From assembly GCF_020023735.2 (NCBI RefSeq), contig NZ_CP076444.2, positions 1,565,501-1,629,500 on the forward strand: DNA of 64,000 nt, written 5' to 3'. This stretch comes from Mycoavidus sp. HKI. GTDB lineage: Bacteria > Pseudomonadota > Gammaproteobacteria > Burkholderiales > Burkholderiaceae. This document shows, piece after piece, positions 25,925 through 34,308 of this stretch; the stretch's first letter is position 1; each line of letters begins with the position of its first letter. The translations under genes were made by a program, and so were the position numbers. The notes beneath the pieces were generated by a model. The model saw only the letters and a program-made list of their open reading frames with translations, had not been told where the DNA came from and ran no database searches.

Positions 25925-26773
25925 ATGGGTGCCGTAGAAAGTGTTCTTCGTGAAGTAGAGAAAGTAACAATAAGACCTTTGGGGGAAGTGGCGCGGGAAG
26001 TAGAGAAAGTGACGATAAGGCCCTTAGGGGAAGTCGCACGCGGTGTAGAGAAGGTGACGATAAGGCCATTAGGAGAAGTCGCGCGTGGCGTAGAGAAGGT
26101 GACGATTAGACCTTTAGGCGAGATTGCGCGTGAATTAGAGAAAGTGACAATAAGGCCATTAGGAGAAGTTGCGCGTGGCATAGAAAAAGCAACGATAAGG
26201 CCATTGGGGGAGATTGCCCGTGATTTGGAAAGAGCGTTAGTAAGACCTTTAGGAGGTATTGCAAGTAGAACCGTTTTGATCATGGAGCGATTGATACATA
26301 TAGTCGAGCGTAAATCATCTATGGGAGCCAACATAGACGATAGGCAGGCTTATCAAGAAACTCTGAATGAAGTGGCTGCAGACGTAGTGCAATTGCAAGG
26401 AGATATAAATGAAGCCATAACAGAAACCCCACCAGCCGAAACAGATCATATAAGGTTTTTAGGTGAAGCAGATAGATTGGTGGGTATGCTAGGGGACAAT
26501 GTAGGGCAACTCCAAAATAATGAAGAGATCTTGCAACATAATGAAGAAGTCCTTCAAATAAATGCGGAGCTTATTGAGGACCGTGAAGCGGTTCGCCGAG
26601 ATAACCAAGAACTTGTAGCCGAAAATCAGAATCTTAGGGAGCAGTTAGAATTTTTAGAGGCTAGAATTTTGGAGGCTATGACAGAGGAAAATAATAGCAC
26701 TCAATCAGATGATCATTATGGTGATAATAATGAAGATTATGATTATCACGTTCCTCAGGCAAATTTTGCCTAA
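25925..26773 (+). CDS. 15-residue-repeat and coiled-coil protein, unknown function
   Basis: A 282-residue protein. Residues 10-114 are seven tandem 15-residue repeats with the consensus REVEKVTIRPLGEVA; the last repeat is degenerate. A middle domain follows (IMERLIHIVERK, then YQETLNEVAADVVQLQGDI and FLGEADRLVGML), then a long coiled coil (about 195-250, NNEEILQHNEEVLQINAEL onwards) and an Asp/Asn-rich acidic tail. No signal peptide after the chosen start. The middle part is homologous to the lipoprotein encoded 61 bp downstream. Both genes are markedly AT-rich compared with the core genome and lie inside the tRNA-Pro island, so horizontal origin is likely. No known family recognised; a structural, filament-forming or binding role can only be guessed. 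Confidence 0.8.
   Translation: MGAVESVLREVEKVTIRPLGEVAREVEKVTIRPLGEVARGVEKVTIRPLGEVARGVEKVTIRPLGEIARELEKVTIRPLGEVARGIEKATIRPLGEIARDLERALVRPLGGIASRTVLIMERLIHIVERKSSMGANIDDRQAYQETLNEVAADVVQLQGDINEAITETPPAETDHIRFLGEADRLVGMLGDNVGQLQNNEEILQHNEEVLQINAELIEDREAVRRDNQELVAENQNLREQLEFLEARILEAMTEENNSTQSDDHYGDNNEDYDYHVPQANFA
25952..26266 (+). repeat. Seven 45-bp in-frame tandem repeats
   Basis: Seven units of 45 bp encode 15-residue repeats. The first six are near-identical (variation mainly at the REV/RGV/REL/RGI positions and V/I in GEVA/GEIA); the seventh reads RDLERALVRPLGGIA. Copy number is likely variable through slippage or unequal exchange. Confidence 0.9.
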
Positions 26774-26780
26774 TTCATCT

Positions 26781-26810
26781 TTTCCATTATTACTTTGGTA
26801 ATAATGGAAA
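26781..26810 (+). promoter_or_regulatory. Perfect hairpin between the paralogous pair
   Basis: TTTCCATTATTA and TAATAATGGAAA pair perfectly over 12 bases around the loop CTTTGG, eight bases after the stop of the repeat-protein gene and 24 bases before the lipoprotein ATG. It lacks a following T-run, so it is more likely a transcript-processing, stability or translation-control element than a simple terminator. Confidence 0.5.
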
Positions 26811-26834
26811 GTTTAAACTCCTATTAAAACGATA

Positions 26835-27491
26835 ATGCGGCCTATTTTCATTTCAATACTATTATTTAGTATCTCCCTTATAAGCTGTGGCGGCGATAAT
26901 CAGGATGGCGATCATATCAGTTTTTCCCAGAAGCCGATTACGCTAGGAGATAATAAGAAAAAAATAAAATCCTTGGCAGAAATTACAGATGACCTAGAAA
27001 AAGTGACCGTTGATTCTTATGTGGCAGATGGCAACGAAGATCCTTTAGGAAATATAGCATGCGACTTAAAAAAATCTCTTCCTAAGCCTTTAGGAGAATT
27101 TTATGGTAAGTTTATCTTGCTGAATAAACGTTTAATAACGGTATTTAAATGTGGATTGTATAGGGAAGATTGGGAAAGCGTTCTCAATCAAATCTTAAAA
27201 GATACGCTACAATTAAAATCAGAGATTAATGAAACGGCATCGACAACACCAGGAACTGAAAATAATATATTAGAATTTCTGGAAGGATTAAGTAAAGTAG
27301 TTGAAAAAACCCAAGTTAATACGGAATCGCTTGATAAAAAGTTTAAAGAAATTATTGCATATAATGCAGCACGTCAACATAATCTGAGTCTTGTATCTGA
27401 ACAAGAATACCTAAAGGAAGAAATTAAATTTAAATCGGATTTACTGATAGCTACAAAACTCATGTATGAGCTTGTAAAAAAATTTAGTTAA
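26835..27491 (+). CDS. Lipoprotein paralogue of the repeat protein, unknown function
   Basis: 218 residues with a lipoprotein signal: a hydrophobic stretch ILLFSISLISCGG whose lipobox LISC puts the lipidated Cys at residue 18. After an Asp/Lys-rich linker the mature part aligns with the upstream protein: DDLEKVTV, PLGNIACDLKKS, KPLGEFYGKF, then LNKRLITVFK, ILKDTLQLKSEINE and ILEFLEGLSKVVE. It keeps only about two repeat-like units (LEKVT...PLG) and ends in a helical segment. AT-rich. Membrane-anchored, with the Asp-free +2 position suggesting the outer membrane. Paired with a cytoplasmic paralogue it looks like a two-gene module; function unknown. Confidence 0.78.
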   Translation: MRPIFISILLFSISLISCGGDNQDGDHISFSQKPITLGDNKKKIKSLAEITDDLEKVTVDSYVADGNEDPLGNIACDLKKSLPKPLGEFYGKFILLNKRLITVFKCGLYREDWESVLNQILKDTLQLKSEINETASTTPGTENNILEFLEGLSKVVEKTQVNTESLDKKFKEIIAYNAARQHNLSLVSEQEYLKEEIKFKSDLLIATKLMYELVKKFS

Positions 27492-27593
27492 TTATAATAG
27501 GTTGTGTACGGGTGTGGCACTCATTTCCACCCCTGCCTGTCCCTTGCCATTCTCACAAATAGCAACTTGCTTAGGGCACACTTACTATCACTA

Positions 27594-27638
27594 ACATCCA
27601 TTCGGGATAAGCGATTCTGAGTAGATTAACAGCAAAGT
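27594..27638 (-). mobile_element. Collapsed IS982 remnant
   Basis: Positions 27594-27611 match the IS982 terminal repeat of the complete copy at 15 of 18 bases. They run directly into 27 bases matching the reverse complement of the transposase end (intact copy about 3043-3072), with six bases missing inside. The 60 or so bases that should separate these parts are gone, apparently deleted between two TAAGCG repeats. An old, dead relative of the element at 2132-3148. Confidence 0.65.
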
Positions 27639-27686
27639 GAGCATAGACAAGCAAGCCCTCAGTTTCTACGAAAGCAGTCCAAGCAT
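27639..27686. repeat. Short dispersed repeat, copy C
   Basis: GAGCATAGACAAGCAAGCCC continuing into CTCAGTTTCTACGAAAGCAG. It shares the same order of blocks as copy B, including the ACGAAA and CCAAGCA segments, and starts exactly where the IS982 remnant ends. Confidence 0.5.
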
Positions 27687-27799
27687 GTCAGTAGGGTCGA
27701 AGACTGGCGCGCGCACTTAGGCTCCGGTGGCATTTCCACTGCTTTCGCAGTGGCCCTCAGCCCGGCTACCATGGTCACGTTTCCAGCCCTCGCCACGCC

Positions 27800-27833
27800 A
27801 AACCAGGGCTTGCGGTTTTCCCGCACCCGGCTT
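27800..27833 (-). ncRNA. Group II intron domain V-like hairpin (remnant)
   Basis: On the minus strand these 34 bases begin AAGCCGGGTGCGG and end CCTGGTTT. They have the length of bacterial group II intron domain V, an AGC triad near the 5' end, a GAAA-type loop closed by TGCGG/CCGCA, and a two-base AG bulge on the 3' strand. One base in the lower stem is out of register compared with a canonical domain V. No intron-encoded reverse transcriptase is left nearby. Could be a fossil intron end or coincidence. Confidence 0.3.
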
Positions 27834-27961
27834 TCCTGTTTGCTTCACGTTAAGGTTTATGGGACTTATCATGCTGAGAGTCCTTTCGGTAACCTACTGT
27901 GGACCTTATAGCCGTTGAATAGCTTCAGTGTTTCATACAGCCAGTTCCTACTCCATCTCTG

Positions 27962-28256
27962 ATGGGCAAACAGAAAAGCAGTACCAAGACCAACATAGCG
28001 CGCAACGTGCTACTGAACAGCCACGCACTAGAGTCCCTACAACATGCGGCACACCTACGCCACGATGATGCTCATGGCTAGCATGACTCCCGCTTTCTGC
28101 GCGCGGCAGTTAGGCCACAGCATAGAATTTTTCCTGAGTACCTATTCCAAATGGCTAGACGGTGCTCAGAACGATCTGGAAATGGCGCGGTTTGAATCTA
28201 ACCTTATCGCAAATTTGCCCCAAATTTGTCCCAGGAAAAGCAGTCTAGGCTTATAA
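27962..28256 (+). pseudogene. Tyrosine recombinase (phage-type integrase) remnant
   Basis: Two pieces of one integrase survive in different frames. From the ATG at 27962: SSTKTNIARNVLLNSHALES, the segment before the catalytic domain in Burkholderia phage integrases. From about 28032: SPYNMRHTYATMMLMASMTP, then ARQLGHSIEFFLSTYSKWLD, carrying the second Arg, the LGH His and the Tyr nucleophile. The catalytic centre between them (about 100 residues) and the N-terminus are lost. Its 3' end is 24 bp from the tRNA-Pro 3' end, the standard position for a tRNA-targeting integrase. Confidence 0.8.
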
Positions 28257-28280
28257 GTCACTGTTTTTTAAGAAAATTTC

Positions 28281-28357
<77 letters not shown>

Positions 28358-28431
28358 AACAAGCGAGAAATTATAGCAGAGCAAAAATGCGCTTTGACAC
28401 TTCTTGCATAAAACAAAGCTATTTAGGCCAA

Positions 28432-28830
28432 TTATTTTTGCAAGATTTTAATTACGCGCTCAATATCGTCACGCAACCGGCTGACGTCAAGCGCGGGTAC
28501 ATCGGCCTGGGGAGGTGGTTCAGACGCACTCGTTACGCTGCTGGTATGGGCGAGTGCCTGATATGAATCTAAGCGGTTGCGCGCACCATTGATGGTGAAA
28601 CCTTGTTCATATAGAAGCTCTCGAATGCGGCGGATCAAAAGAACTTCATGGTGCTGATAATAACGACGGTTGCCGCGCCGTTTGACTGGACTAAGCTGAG
28701 TGAATTCTTGCTCCCAATAACGCAAGACATGGGGCTTTACAGCACAAAGCTCACTCACTTCACCAATCGTAAAGTAGCGTTTTGCAGGAATTGGCAGCAA
28801 GGTAATTTTTTGTAGCATCACTGAGTTCAC
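28432..28830 (-). CDS. MerR-family transcriptional regulator
   Basis: 132 residues with an N-terminal winged helix-turn-helix (YFTIGEVSELCAVKPHVLRY, then WEQEFTQLSPVKRRGNRRYY) and a short C-terminal helix for dimerisation. No Cys-based metal site typical of metal-sensing MerR proteins is visible. It sits downstream of ihfA and upstream of tRNA-Pro, the conserved Burkholderiales place for this uncharacterised regulator. Start could be the codon at 28830 (MNSVMLQK) or the ATG at 28818. Targets unknown. Confidence 0.85.
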   Translation of the reverse strand: MNSVMLQKITLLPIPAKRYFTIGEVSELCAVKPHVLRYWEQEFTQLSPVKRRGNRRYYQHHEVLLIRRIRELLYEQGFTINGARNRLDSYQALAHTSSVTSASEPPPQADVPALDVSRLRDDIERVIKILQK

Positions 28831-28848
28831 CTCAACTCACCCTCAAAG

Positions 28849-29274
28849 TCAAAGCGGCGCATAAGCTGATGCTTGCACTGCCGGCATATTGCCTTCGACC
28901 AGTTCTTTGAGTTTCTGGCTGGCATGGAAAGTCACGACCCTGCGCGCAGCAATCGGGATCGTTTCCCCGGTTCTGAGATTGCGCCCAGGCCGCTGCGACT
29001 TATCACGTAATTGGAAATTGCCAAAACCGGATAGTTTGACGCTTTCTCCTCTTTCAAGCGCGTCGCCAATCAGCTCGAAAAAAGCATCCACCATTTCTTT
29101 GGCTTCACGCTTATTTAAACCCACTTGATCGAATAGAAATTCAGCGAGCTCGGCTTTGGTCAGAGTTGGCACCTCGCTTGTAGACGAGTTCTGAGATAAA
29201 TCCTGGGGTGGATTTGCTGACTCTAACGCTGCGTGCTGCTCCAATACCTGTGCGCTCAATACCGTTGGGTTCAT
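28849..29274 (-). CDS. ihfA: Integration host factor subunit alpha
   Basis: A small DNA-bending protein that pairs with IhfB. The HU/IHF core starts at about residue 37 ([20 protein letters not shown]) and includes the DNA-intercalating arm [20 protein letters not shown] with its conserved Pro. The chosen ATG (29274) is 14 bp after the pheT stop and gives 141 residues, longer than the usual 100-135 through an N-terminal Ser/Gln-rich extension; the longest frame would overlap pheT by 44 bases. Part of the pheS-pheT-ihfA operon. Confidence 0.9.
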   Translation of the reverse strand: MNPTVLSAQVLEQHAALESANPPQDLSQNSSTSEVPTLTKAELAEFLFDQVGLNKREAKEMVDAFFELIGDALERGESVKLSGFGNFQLRDKSQRPGRNLRTGETIPIAARRVVTFHASQKLKELVEGNMPAVQASAYAPL

Positions 29275-29287
29275 ATTCTCAAAGCTC

Positions 29288-31717
29288 TTAGCCGCGCAAA
29301 CGCGCATCATATACTCGAACCAGGCGGTCAACCAAAGTTTTAATGGCTAGATCAATCGTTGCATCTTGCAAGGTTCCTGCAGTATCTTGCAAGGTTATCC
29401 GAAACGCAAGGCTTCTTTGCTGGGAAGACTGAACGCCAGGTTCTGCTTTAGGACGAAACTCATCAAACACTGTAATTTGCTGCACGTGTTTACAGGCTTC
29501 ATCAGCGCGGGCTTTTTGCATTTCATCAAGCAATTCCTGCGCCTTAATTTTATCGCTAACGAGCACTGCAATATCACGCCGCACAGGCGGAAATTTTGAA
29601 ATCTCAACCACTGTTGGCAAAGTACGCTCACGCAATGCGTTGATATCGACTTCAAACAGAACAGGCGCATGCGGTAAATCATATTTTTGCAACCAGCGTG
29701 GATGCAATTCACCAATCCAGCCAACCTGTTTGCCGGCTAACTCAATGCGCGCACTGCGCCCTGGATGCAATGCTGGATGCTCGGCTGGCGTAAAGCGCAG
29801 CGTTGCCGGGGCAAACAGAGCGACTAGGTCGCCTTTAAGATCAAAAAAATCAACCAAGCGCGAGGCGGCTCCCCATTGTTCTGGCCAAACAGGCCCATAC
29901 GCCAACGCCCCCACACACTGCGGCTGCGTTAATCCAGCCACCGTTAAATCACCTGCTGGCACCGCTGGGTCCAGAGAGAATACCCGCCCTATTTCAAACA
30001 GACGAATATGCCCAGCCTTACGCTTTAGGTTATAACTCAGCACATTCACTAAGCTGCCAAGCAGCGTGCTACGCATTACCGATAGTTGAATGGCAATCGG
30101 GTTTAACACCCGCACCGGCGACGCATTGCCGGCAAAATCTTGCTCCCAGGCTTCGTCCACAAAACTAAAGTTGATGGTCTCCGCATAGCCCAGCGCTGCT
30201 AGTTGATGTCGAATTGGATGCACTGAGCGCTGCGTTTCACTCGCCTCGCGCATGATATTGAGGGCCACTGGCAAACGTACAGGAATATTCTCAAAACCAT
30301 AAATACGGGCCACCTCCTCAACCAGATCTGCCTCAATCTCAAGGTCAAAACGATAGGATGGAGGCATCACGGTAAATTGATCACCTTTATGTTCAAAAGG
30401 CAAATCAAGGCGCGTAAAAATGTCTGCGACTTCATTTGGACTAATCGCCACCCCAATAATGCGGCTCGCCTGTGCCGCATGTAACGTGACTGGCTCACGT
30501 TTTGGTAAGGCAATCATTTGATCATCAATCGGCCCAGCTTCGCCCCCACAAATATCGACAATTAGGCGAGTCATATATTCGAGGTGAGCGACCGTAGTCG
30601 CATAATCGACACCACGCTCAAAACGGTGTGCCGCTTCAGTAGTGAAATTATAGCGACGCGCCCGCCCGCGGATACTATCTGGCCACCAAAACGCAGCTTC
30701 TAGGTAGAGACTGCAGGTGTCAAGCGAGACCGCAGCATGATCGCCCCCCATCACGCCAGCCAAGCTTTGCACTGCCTGCTGATCGGCAATCACCCCGACC
30801 GTCTCATCCAGCTCAACTGTATTGCCGTTCAGCAGTTTAAGTGATTCGCCGGGTTGCGCCCAACGCACGTCAATTGGGCCTTGAAGTTTGTCGAGATCGA
30901 AGATATGTGTTGGCTGGCCCAGCTCAAGCATCACATAATTAGAAATATCGATTAATGCTGAAATACTACGCTGACCGGAGCGTTCAAGACGCTCGATCAT
31001 CCATTTAGGGGTTTGTGCACGGGCGTTCACATGGCGCATCACCCGCCCTGAAAAACGCCCGCAAAGATCCGCGGCAGACACTTTGACCGGCAGAACTTCC
31101 GTCAAACTGGCTTGAATCGGTGCAAAGGCAGGCCGGCTCAAAGGTGCGCCAGTAATCGCAGAGACTTCCCGAGCAATGCCCAAAATCGACAGACAATCTG
31201 CCCGGTTTGGCGTTAACTTAATGTCAAAAACCATCTCATCAAGATTCAACGCTTGCCGAATATCTTGCCCAACGGGTGTATCCGCTGGCAAAATCAGCAG
31301 ACCGACGGCATCATCTGAAATTTTAAGTTCACGCGCTGAGCACAGCATGCCCTGGCTTTCGACGCCACGCAACTTGCTGTGCTTAATCCGAAAAGGCGCG
31401 CCATCAGCGCTAGCCGCCGGCAATTCTGCCCCCACTAACGCGCACGGCACCTTACAACCAACCGCAACATTGGGCGCACCACAGACAATCTTCAGTAATT
31501 CGCCCGTACCAACATCAACTTGGCACACATTCAGCCGATCCGCGTCAGGGTGTTTAGTGACTTCTCGTATCTGACCAACCACCACCTTTGAAGTCGGTGG
31601 CGCAACAGCACGCAGCGCCTCAATTTCAAGCCCTGCCATAGTAAGCGCATGGGCCAATAACTCAGCCGACAAAGGTGGGTCAACAAAGTCCCTTAACCAG
31701 GAATGCGGGAATTGCAT
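29288..31717 (-). CDS. pheT: Phenylalanine-tRNA ligase beta subunit
   Basis: 809 residues, the normal bacterial length. It forms the alpha2beta2 enzyme with PheS that charges tRNA-Phe. Domains in order: B1 with the OB-fold tRNA-binding insert (about 40-150, [20 protein letters not shown]), B3/B4 editing region, B5 DNA-binding-like fold, the class II-like catalytic mimic, and the C-terminal ferredoxin-fold anticodon-binding domain ([13 protein letters not shown] onwards). Starts ATG with [12 protein letters not shown] as in relatives. 40 bp after pheS, same operon. Confidence 0.97.
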   Translation of the reverse strand: MQFPHSWLRDFVDPPLSAELLAHALTMAGLEIEALRAVAPPTSKVVVGQIREVTKHPDADRLNVCQVDVGTGELLKIVCGAPNVAVGCKVPCALVGAELPAASADGAPFRIKHSKLRGVESQGMLCSARELKISDDAVGLLILPADTPVGQDIRQALNLDEMVFDIKLTPNRADCLSILGIAREVSAITGAPLSRPAFAPIQASLTEVLPVKVSAADLCGRFSGRVMRHVNARAQTPKWMIERLERSGQRSISALIDISNYVMLELGQPTHIFDLDKLQGPIDVRWAQPGESLKLLNGNTVELDETVGVIADQQAVQSLAGVMGGDHAAVSLDTCSLYLEAAFWWPDSIRGRARRYNFTTEAAHRFERGVDYATTVAHLEYMTRLIVDICGGEAGPIDDQMIALPKREPVTLHAAQASRIIGVAISPNEVADIFTRLDLPFEHKGDQFTVMPPSYRFDLEIEADLVEEVARIYGFENIPVRLPVALNIMREASETQRSVHPIRHQLAALGYAETINFSFVDEAWEQDFAGNASPVRVLNPIAIQLSVMRSTLLGSLVNVLSYNLKRKAGHIRLFEIGRVFSLDPAVPAGDLTVAGLTQPQCVGALAYGPVWPEQWGAASRLVDFFDLKGDLVALFAPATLRFTPAEHPALHPGRSARIELAGKQVGWIGELHPRWLQKYDLPHAPVLFEVDINALRERTLPTVVEISKFPPVRRDIAVLVSDKIKAQELLDEMQKARADEACKHVQQITVFDEFRPKAEPGVQSSQQRSLAFRITLQDTAGTLQDATIDLAIKTLVDRLVRVYDARLRG

Positions 31718-31757
31718 GAAAAACTCAGCTTAAAAGTGGGAATAAATAGGTAGAAAG

Positions 31758-32771
31758 TTACGCAAACTGCTGCAAAAAGCGCAAATCGCCTTCAAAAAAG
31801 AGCCGCAAATCTTGTACGCCATAGCGTAACATCGTCAGTCGCTCCAAGCCACTGCCAAAGGCAAAGCCGGTGTAACGCTCTGGTGCTAACCCCATATTAC
31901 GGATCACATTTGGATGGACTTGGCCCGCGCCAGAAATCTCCAGCCATTTGCCGGCATTTTTACCGTGCTCAAACATCATATCGATTTCAGCAGAAGGTTC
32001 GGTAAATGGAAAGTAAGAGGGGCGAAAACGCACACGTAAATCATCGCGCTCAAAAAAGCGCCGCAGAAATTCCGTATAGACCCCTTTCAGGTCAGCAAAG
32101 CTAATGTTCTCATCAATCCAAAGCCCTTCAACCTGATTAAACATCGGCGCGTGAGTTGCATCGCTATCGACACGATAGGTCCGCCCAGCCGCAATCACCC
32201 TGATTGGCGGGCGATTCATCTGCGCATAGCGCACTTGCATCGGGCTGGTGTGCGTGCGCAATAGCAAGAGTTCGCCATTGGCATCGCGCGCATCGATATA
32301 AAACGTATCATGCATTGAACGTGCCGGATGGTTAAGCGGGCTATTGAGTGCGGTGAAATTGTACCAATCCGTTTCAATTTCAGGGCCGTCGGCTAGATCA
32401 AAGCCAATTGAGCGAAAGATCTGTTCAACCCGCTCCCAAGTATTCATCACCGGATGCAGGCTGCCTTTACTGGCGCCTCTTGCCGGCAAAGTCACATCAA
32501 TCGCTTCCGCCGCCAGGCGCTGCTGCATCAGCTCATCCGCTAATTGCTCGCGGCGCGTGCGCAGCATCTCTTCAACCTGCTGCTTGGCCAGATTAATCCG
32601 CGCCCCCTCAAGCTTGCGAGTATCCGCATCAAGCTTGCCAAGGGCTTTTAAAAGTTCAGTCAACTGCCCCGCTTTCCCTAGAAAACGGGCTTTCTCGTTT
32701 TCTAGGGAAACCGCATCTGCCGCTTGTGCGAAAGCATGGCGAGCATCGGCAACAATCTGCTCCAAATTCAT
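31758..32771 (-). CDS. pheS: Phenylalanine-tRNA ligase alpha subunit
   Basis: The catalytic subunit, 337 residues. An N-terminal coiled coil precedes the class II synthetase core: the motif 2 region ([20 protein letters not shown]) and motif 3 ([16 protein letters not shown]). The start is placed at the ATG 32771 ([14 protein letters not shown]), the family N-terminus, with GGAAA upstream. The longer frame from 32837 would run through the attenuator-like hairpin. First gene of the pheST-ihfA unit, following rplT by 129 bp. Confidence 0.97.
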   Translation of the reverse strand: MNLEQIVADARHAFAQAADAVSLENEKARFLGKAGQLTELLKALGKLDADTRKLEGARINLAKQQVEEMLRTRREQLADELMQQRLAAEAIDVTLPARGASKGSLHPVMNTWERVEQIFRSIGFDLADGPEIETDWYNFTALNSPLNHPARSMHDTFYIDARDANGELLLLRTHTSPMQVRYAQMNRPPIRVIAAGRTYRVDSDATHAPMFNQVEGLWIDENISFADLKGVYTEFLRRFFERDDLRVRFRPSYFPFTEPSAEIDMMFEHGKNAGKWLEISGAGQVHPNVIRNMGLAPERYTGFAFGSGLERLTMLRYGVQDLRLFFEGDLRFLQQFA

Positions 32772-32813
32772 CGGTTTTCCAAAATATAACTTTAATGCAA
32801 GCGCCACAATGAA

Positions 32814-32838
32814 AATGGGGTTCAGTGAGAACCCCATT
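32814..32838 (-). terminator. Attenuator-like hairpin before pheS
   Basis: AATGGGGTTC and GAACCCCATT pair perfectly over ten bases around a five-base loop. On the minus strand the hairpin is followed by TTTTCATT. It lies between rplT and pheS, where many bacteria place a pheST attenuator. No Phe-rich leader peptide is visible, so it may be a plain partial terminator between the ribosomal and synthetase genes. Confidence 0.5.
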
Positions 32839-32900
32839 CTTAACGCGATAGAGAGTGCCCCAACACGATGGTGCGAGGCCTCTCAAACTAGGGTAACAAA

Positions 32901-33260
32901 CTAGTTTACAACCACTGTTCTAACCTGCTCAACAATCGCTGCAAACGCGGCTTTGTCCATCACCGCCATATCGGCTAAAACTTTACGATCCAACTCGATC
33001 GCTGCTTTTTTAAGGCCATTGACGAACACGCTATAGGTCATATCATGTTCGCGCACAGCTGCATTGATCCGGGTAATCCACAAAGCACGAAAAACGCGCT
33101 TTTTATTGCGACGGTCACGATAGGCATACTGCCCAGCTTTCATGACAGCCTGTTTGGCTACTCGATAGACATTTTTACGACGGCCACGATATCCTTTAGC
33201 GGCATCGATGACTTTCTTATGACGGGCCCGCGCGGTGACCCCACGTTTAACTCTAGGCAT
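32901..33260 (-). CDS. rplT: 50S ribosomal protein L20
   Basis: 119 residues. L20 binds 23S rRNA early in large-subunit assembly. The basic N-terminal extension [20 protein letters not shown] and the helix containing [20 protein letters not shown] are typical. AGGAGA precedes the ATG. It lies 29 bp after rpmI in the infC-rpmI-rplT unit, where L20 often represses its own operon by binding leader mRNA. Confidence 0.98.
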   Translation of the reverse strand: MPRVKRGVTARARHKKVIDAAKGYRGRRKNVYRVAKQAVMKAGQYAYRDRRNKKRVFRALWITRINAAVREHDMTYSVFVNGLKKAAIELDRKVLADMAVMDKAAFAAIVEQVRTVVVN

Positions 33261-33289
33261 GGTTTTCTCCTATTTATGTGAGTGTGAGA

Positions 33290-33487
33290 TCAAGCGTATG
33301 GAAGCATTGCACGTACAGAGCTAACATCAGCTGCATGTACTTCGGTCGTGCCACGCAGATGACGTTTACTTTTCGTCGACTGTTTGGTGAGAATATGGCG
33401 CTTAAAGGCTTGGCCCCGTTTAACGGTGCCTCCTGGGCGCACCACAAAGCGCTTGGCAGCGCTTTTCTTGGTTTTCATTTTAGGCAT
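33290..33487 (-). CDS. rpmI: 50S ribosomal protein L35
   Basis: 65 residues from the chosen ATG, starting [20 protein letters not shown], the canonical L35 N-terminus. The 90-codon frame starting at 33562 is rejected because AGGAG lies correctly before the ATG at 33487. Very basic. Between infC and rplT. Confidence 0.97.
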   Translation of the reverse strand: MPKMKTKKSAAKRFVVRPGGTVKRGQAFKRHILTKQSTKSKRHLRGTTEVHAADVSSVRAMLPYA

Positions 33488-33581
33488 TAAAACTCCTGTT
33501 TTTTGAACGTGAAACATAGGTGTACGGCTCATGTGCGCCGTCCTTATATGACCTCTGTTCACTTATACCGGCAATCAACTC

Positions 33582-33619
33582 GCCGAACCTTTCGGCCCCT
33601 ACGCAAACCCTCTGCGTAG
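33582..33619 (-). promoter_or_regulatory. Two stem-loops in the rpmI-rplT leader
   Basis: Two adjacent small inverted repeats, CTACGCA/TGCGTAG (33599-33605 with 33613-33619) and GCCGAA/TTCGGC (33582-33596), lie in the 189-bp gap between infC and rpmI. In enterobacteria L20 represses rpmI-rplT through structured leader mRNA; whether these stems do that here is inference. Confidence 0.3.
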
Positions 33620-33676
33620 TGGCCAAAATTTTGTACTACCCAAACTTTGTACTAGATAGCCGTTAAGCTAGGCCAG

Positions 33677-34201
33677 TTACTTTTTCTTCTTAGGCGACAA
33701 CACCATCACAATCTGGCGCCCTTCCATCTTCGGCATTTGCTCGACCTGGCCATGTTCTTCAAGGTCTCCACGCAAACGCTCAAGCATCCGCATACCAATT
33801 TCTTGGTGAGCCATTTCACGGCCCCGAAAACGCAAAGTGATTTTGGTTTTATCGCCTTCTTCAAGAAAACGCACCAAATTACGCAACTTAACGTTGTAAT
33901 CACCCTCATCCGTTCCCGGACGGAATTTGACTTCTTTAAGCTGGATAACCTTTTGTTTCAGCTTTGCCTCGTGCGCTTTTTTGGCTTCTTGGTACTTAAA
34001 TTTCCCATAATCCATTAAGCGGCAAACCGGCGGCGCCGCTTGCGGCGCAATTTCGACTAGATCGATCTCGGCTTGTTCTGCTAAACGCAAAGCTTCGGCC
34101 AGCTTCACAATGCCAATGGCCTCGCCATCCACACCCATCAAACGCACTTCAGGCGCTGTAATTCCGCTATTTAGGCGGTGTGAAGATTTATCTGTAGCGA
34201 T
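33677..34201 (-). CDS. infC: Translation initiation factor IF-3, rare ATC start
   Basis: IF-3 binds the 30S subunit and checks start-codon pairing. 174 residues: N-terminal domain ([20 protein letters not shown]), a lysine-rich linker ([20 protein letters not shown]), and the C-terminal domain ([19 protein letters not shown]) ending in a KKKK tail. The start is assigned to ATC at 34201-34199: AAGGA lies seven bases upstream, and the following [10 protein letters not shown] is the family N-terminus. The only other in-frame start is a GTG at 34231 whose ribosome site is absent. Non-AUG starts allow IF-3 to repress its own synthesis. Confidence 0.93.
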   Translation of the reverse strand: MATDKSSHRLNSGITAPEVRLMGVDGEAIGIVKLAEALRLAEQAEIDLVEIAPQAAPPVCRLMDYGKFKYQEAKKAHEAKLKQKVIQLKEVKFRPGTDEGDYNVKLRNLVRFLEEGDKTKITLRFRGREMAHQEIGMRMLERLRGDLEEHGQVEQMPKMEGRQIVMVLSPKKKK

Positions 34202-34308
34202 GTTATTTCCTTTTTCAATTAAAAAAACCAACTATGCTTAGCGCGCTCACCTCAACCAAGCGCTTTGCATAGCCATCCTATTTTATAAAGCGGGCTTTTT
34301 AAACCATA

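Larger units (their letters stand above)
27492..28280. other. Remnant-rich region at island right end, 789 bp
   Basis: No intact gene. It holds an IS982 remnant (27594-27638), a dispersed repeat (27639-27686), a group II intron domain V-like hairpin on the minus strand (27800-27833), and the broken integrase (27962-28256) abutting the tRNA-Pro 3' end. Two short ORFs here (27727-27918 and part of the minus strand) have no protein-like features. Confidence 0.5.

Noticed and set aside
25906..26334. 142-codon minus-strand ORF across the 45-bp repeats
   Set aside because: It is the mirror of the repeat-coding gene; the plus frame has the ribosome site and the homologous partner gene.
27727..27918. 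63-codon plus-strand ORF
   Set aside because: Runs antisense to the intron-like hairpin; no ribosome site or motif.
34202..34231. GTG start for infC ten codons upstream
   Set aside because: No ribosome site before it; the true site AAGGA is inside this stretch and fits the ATC.
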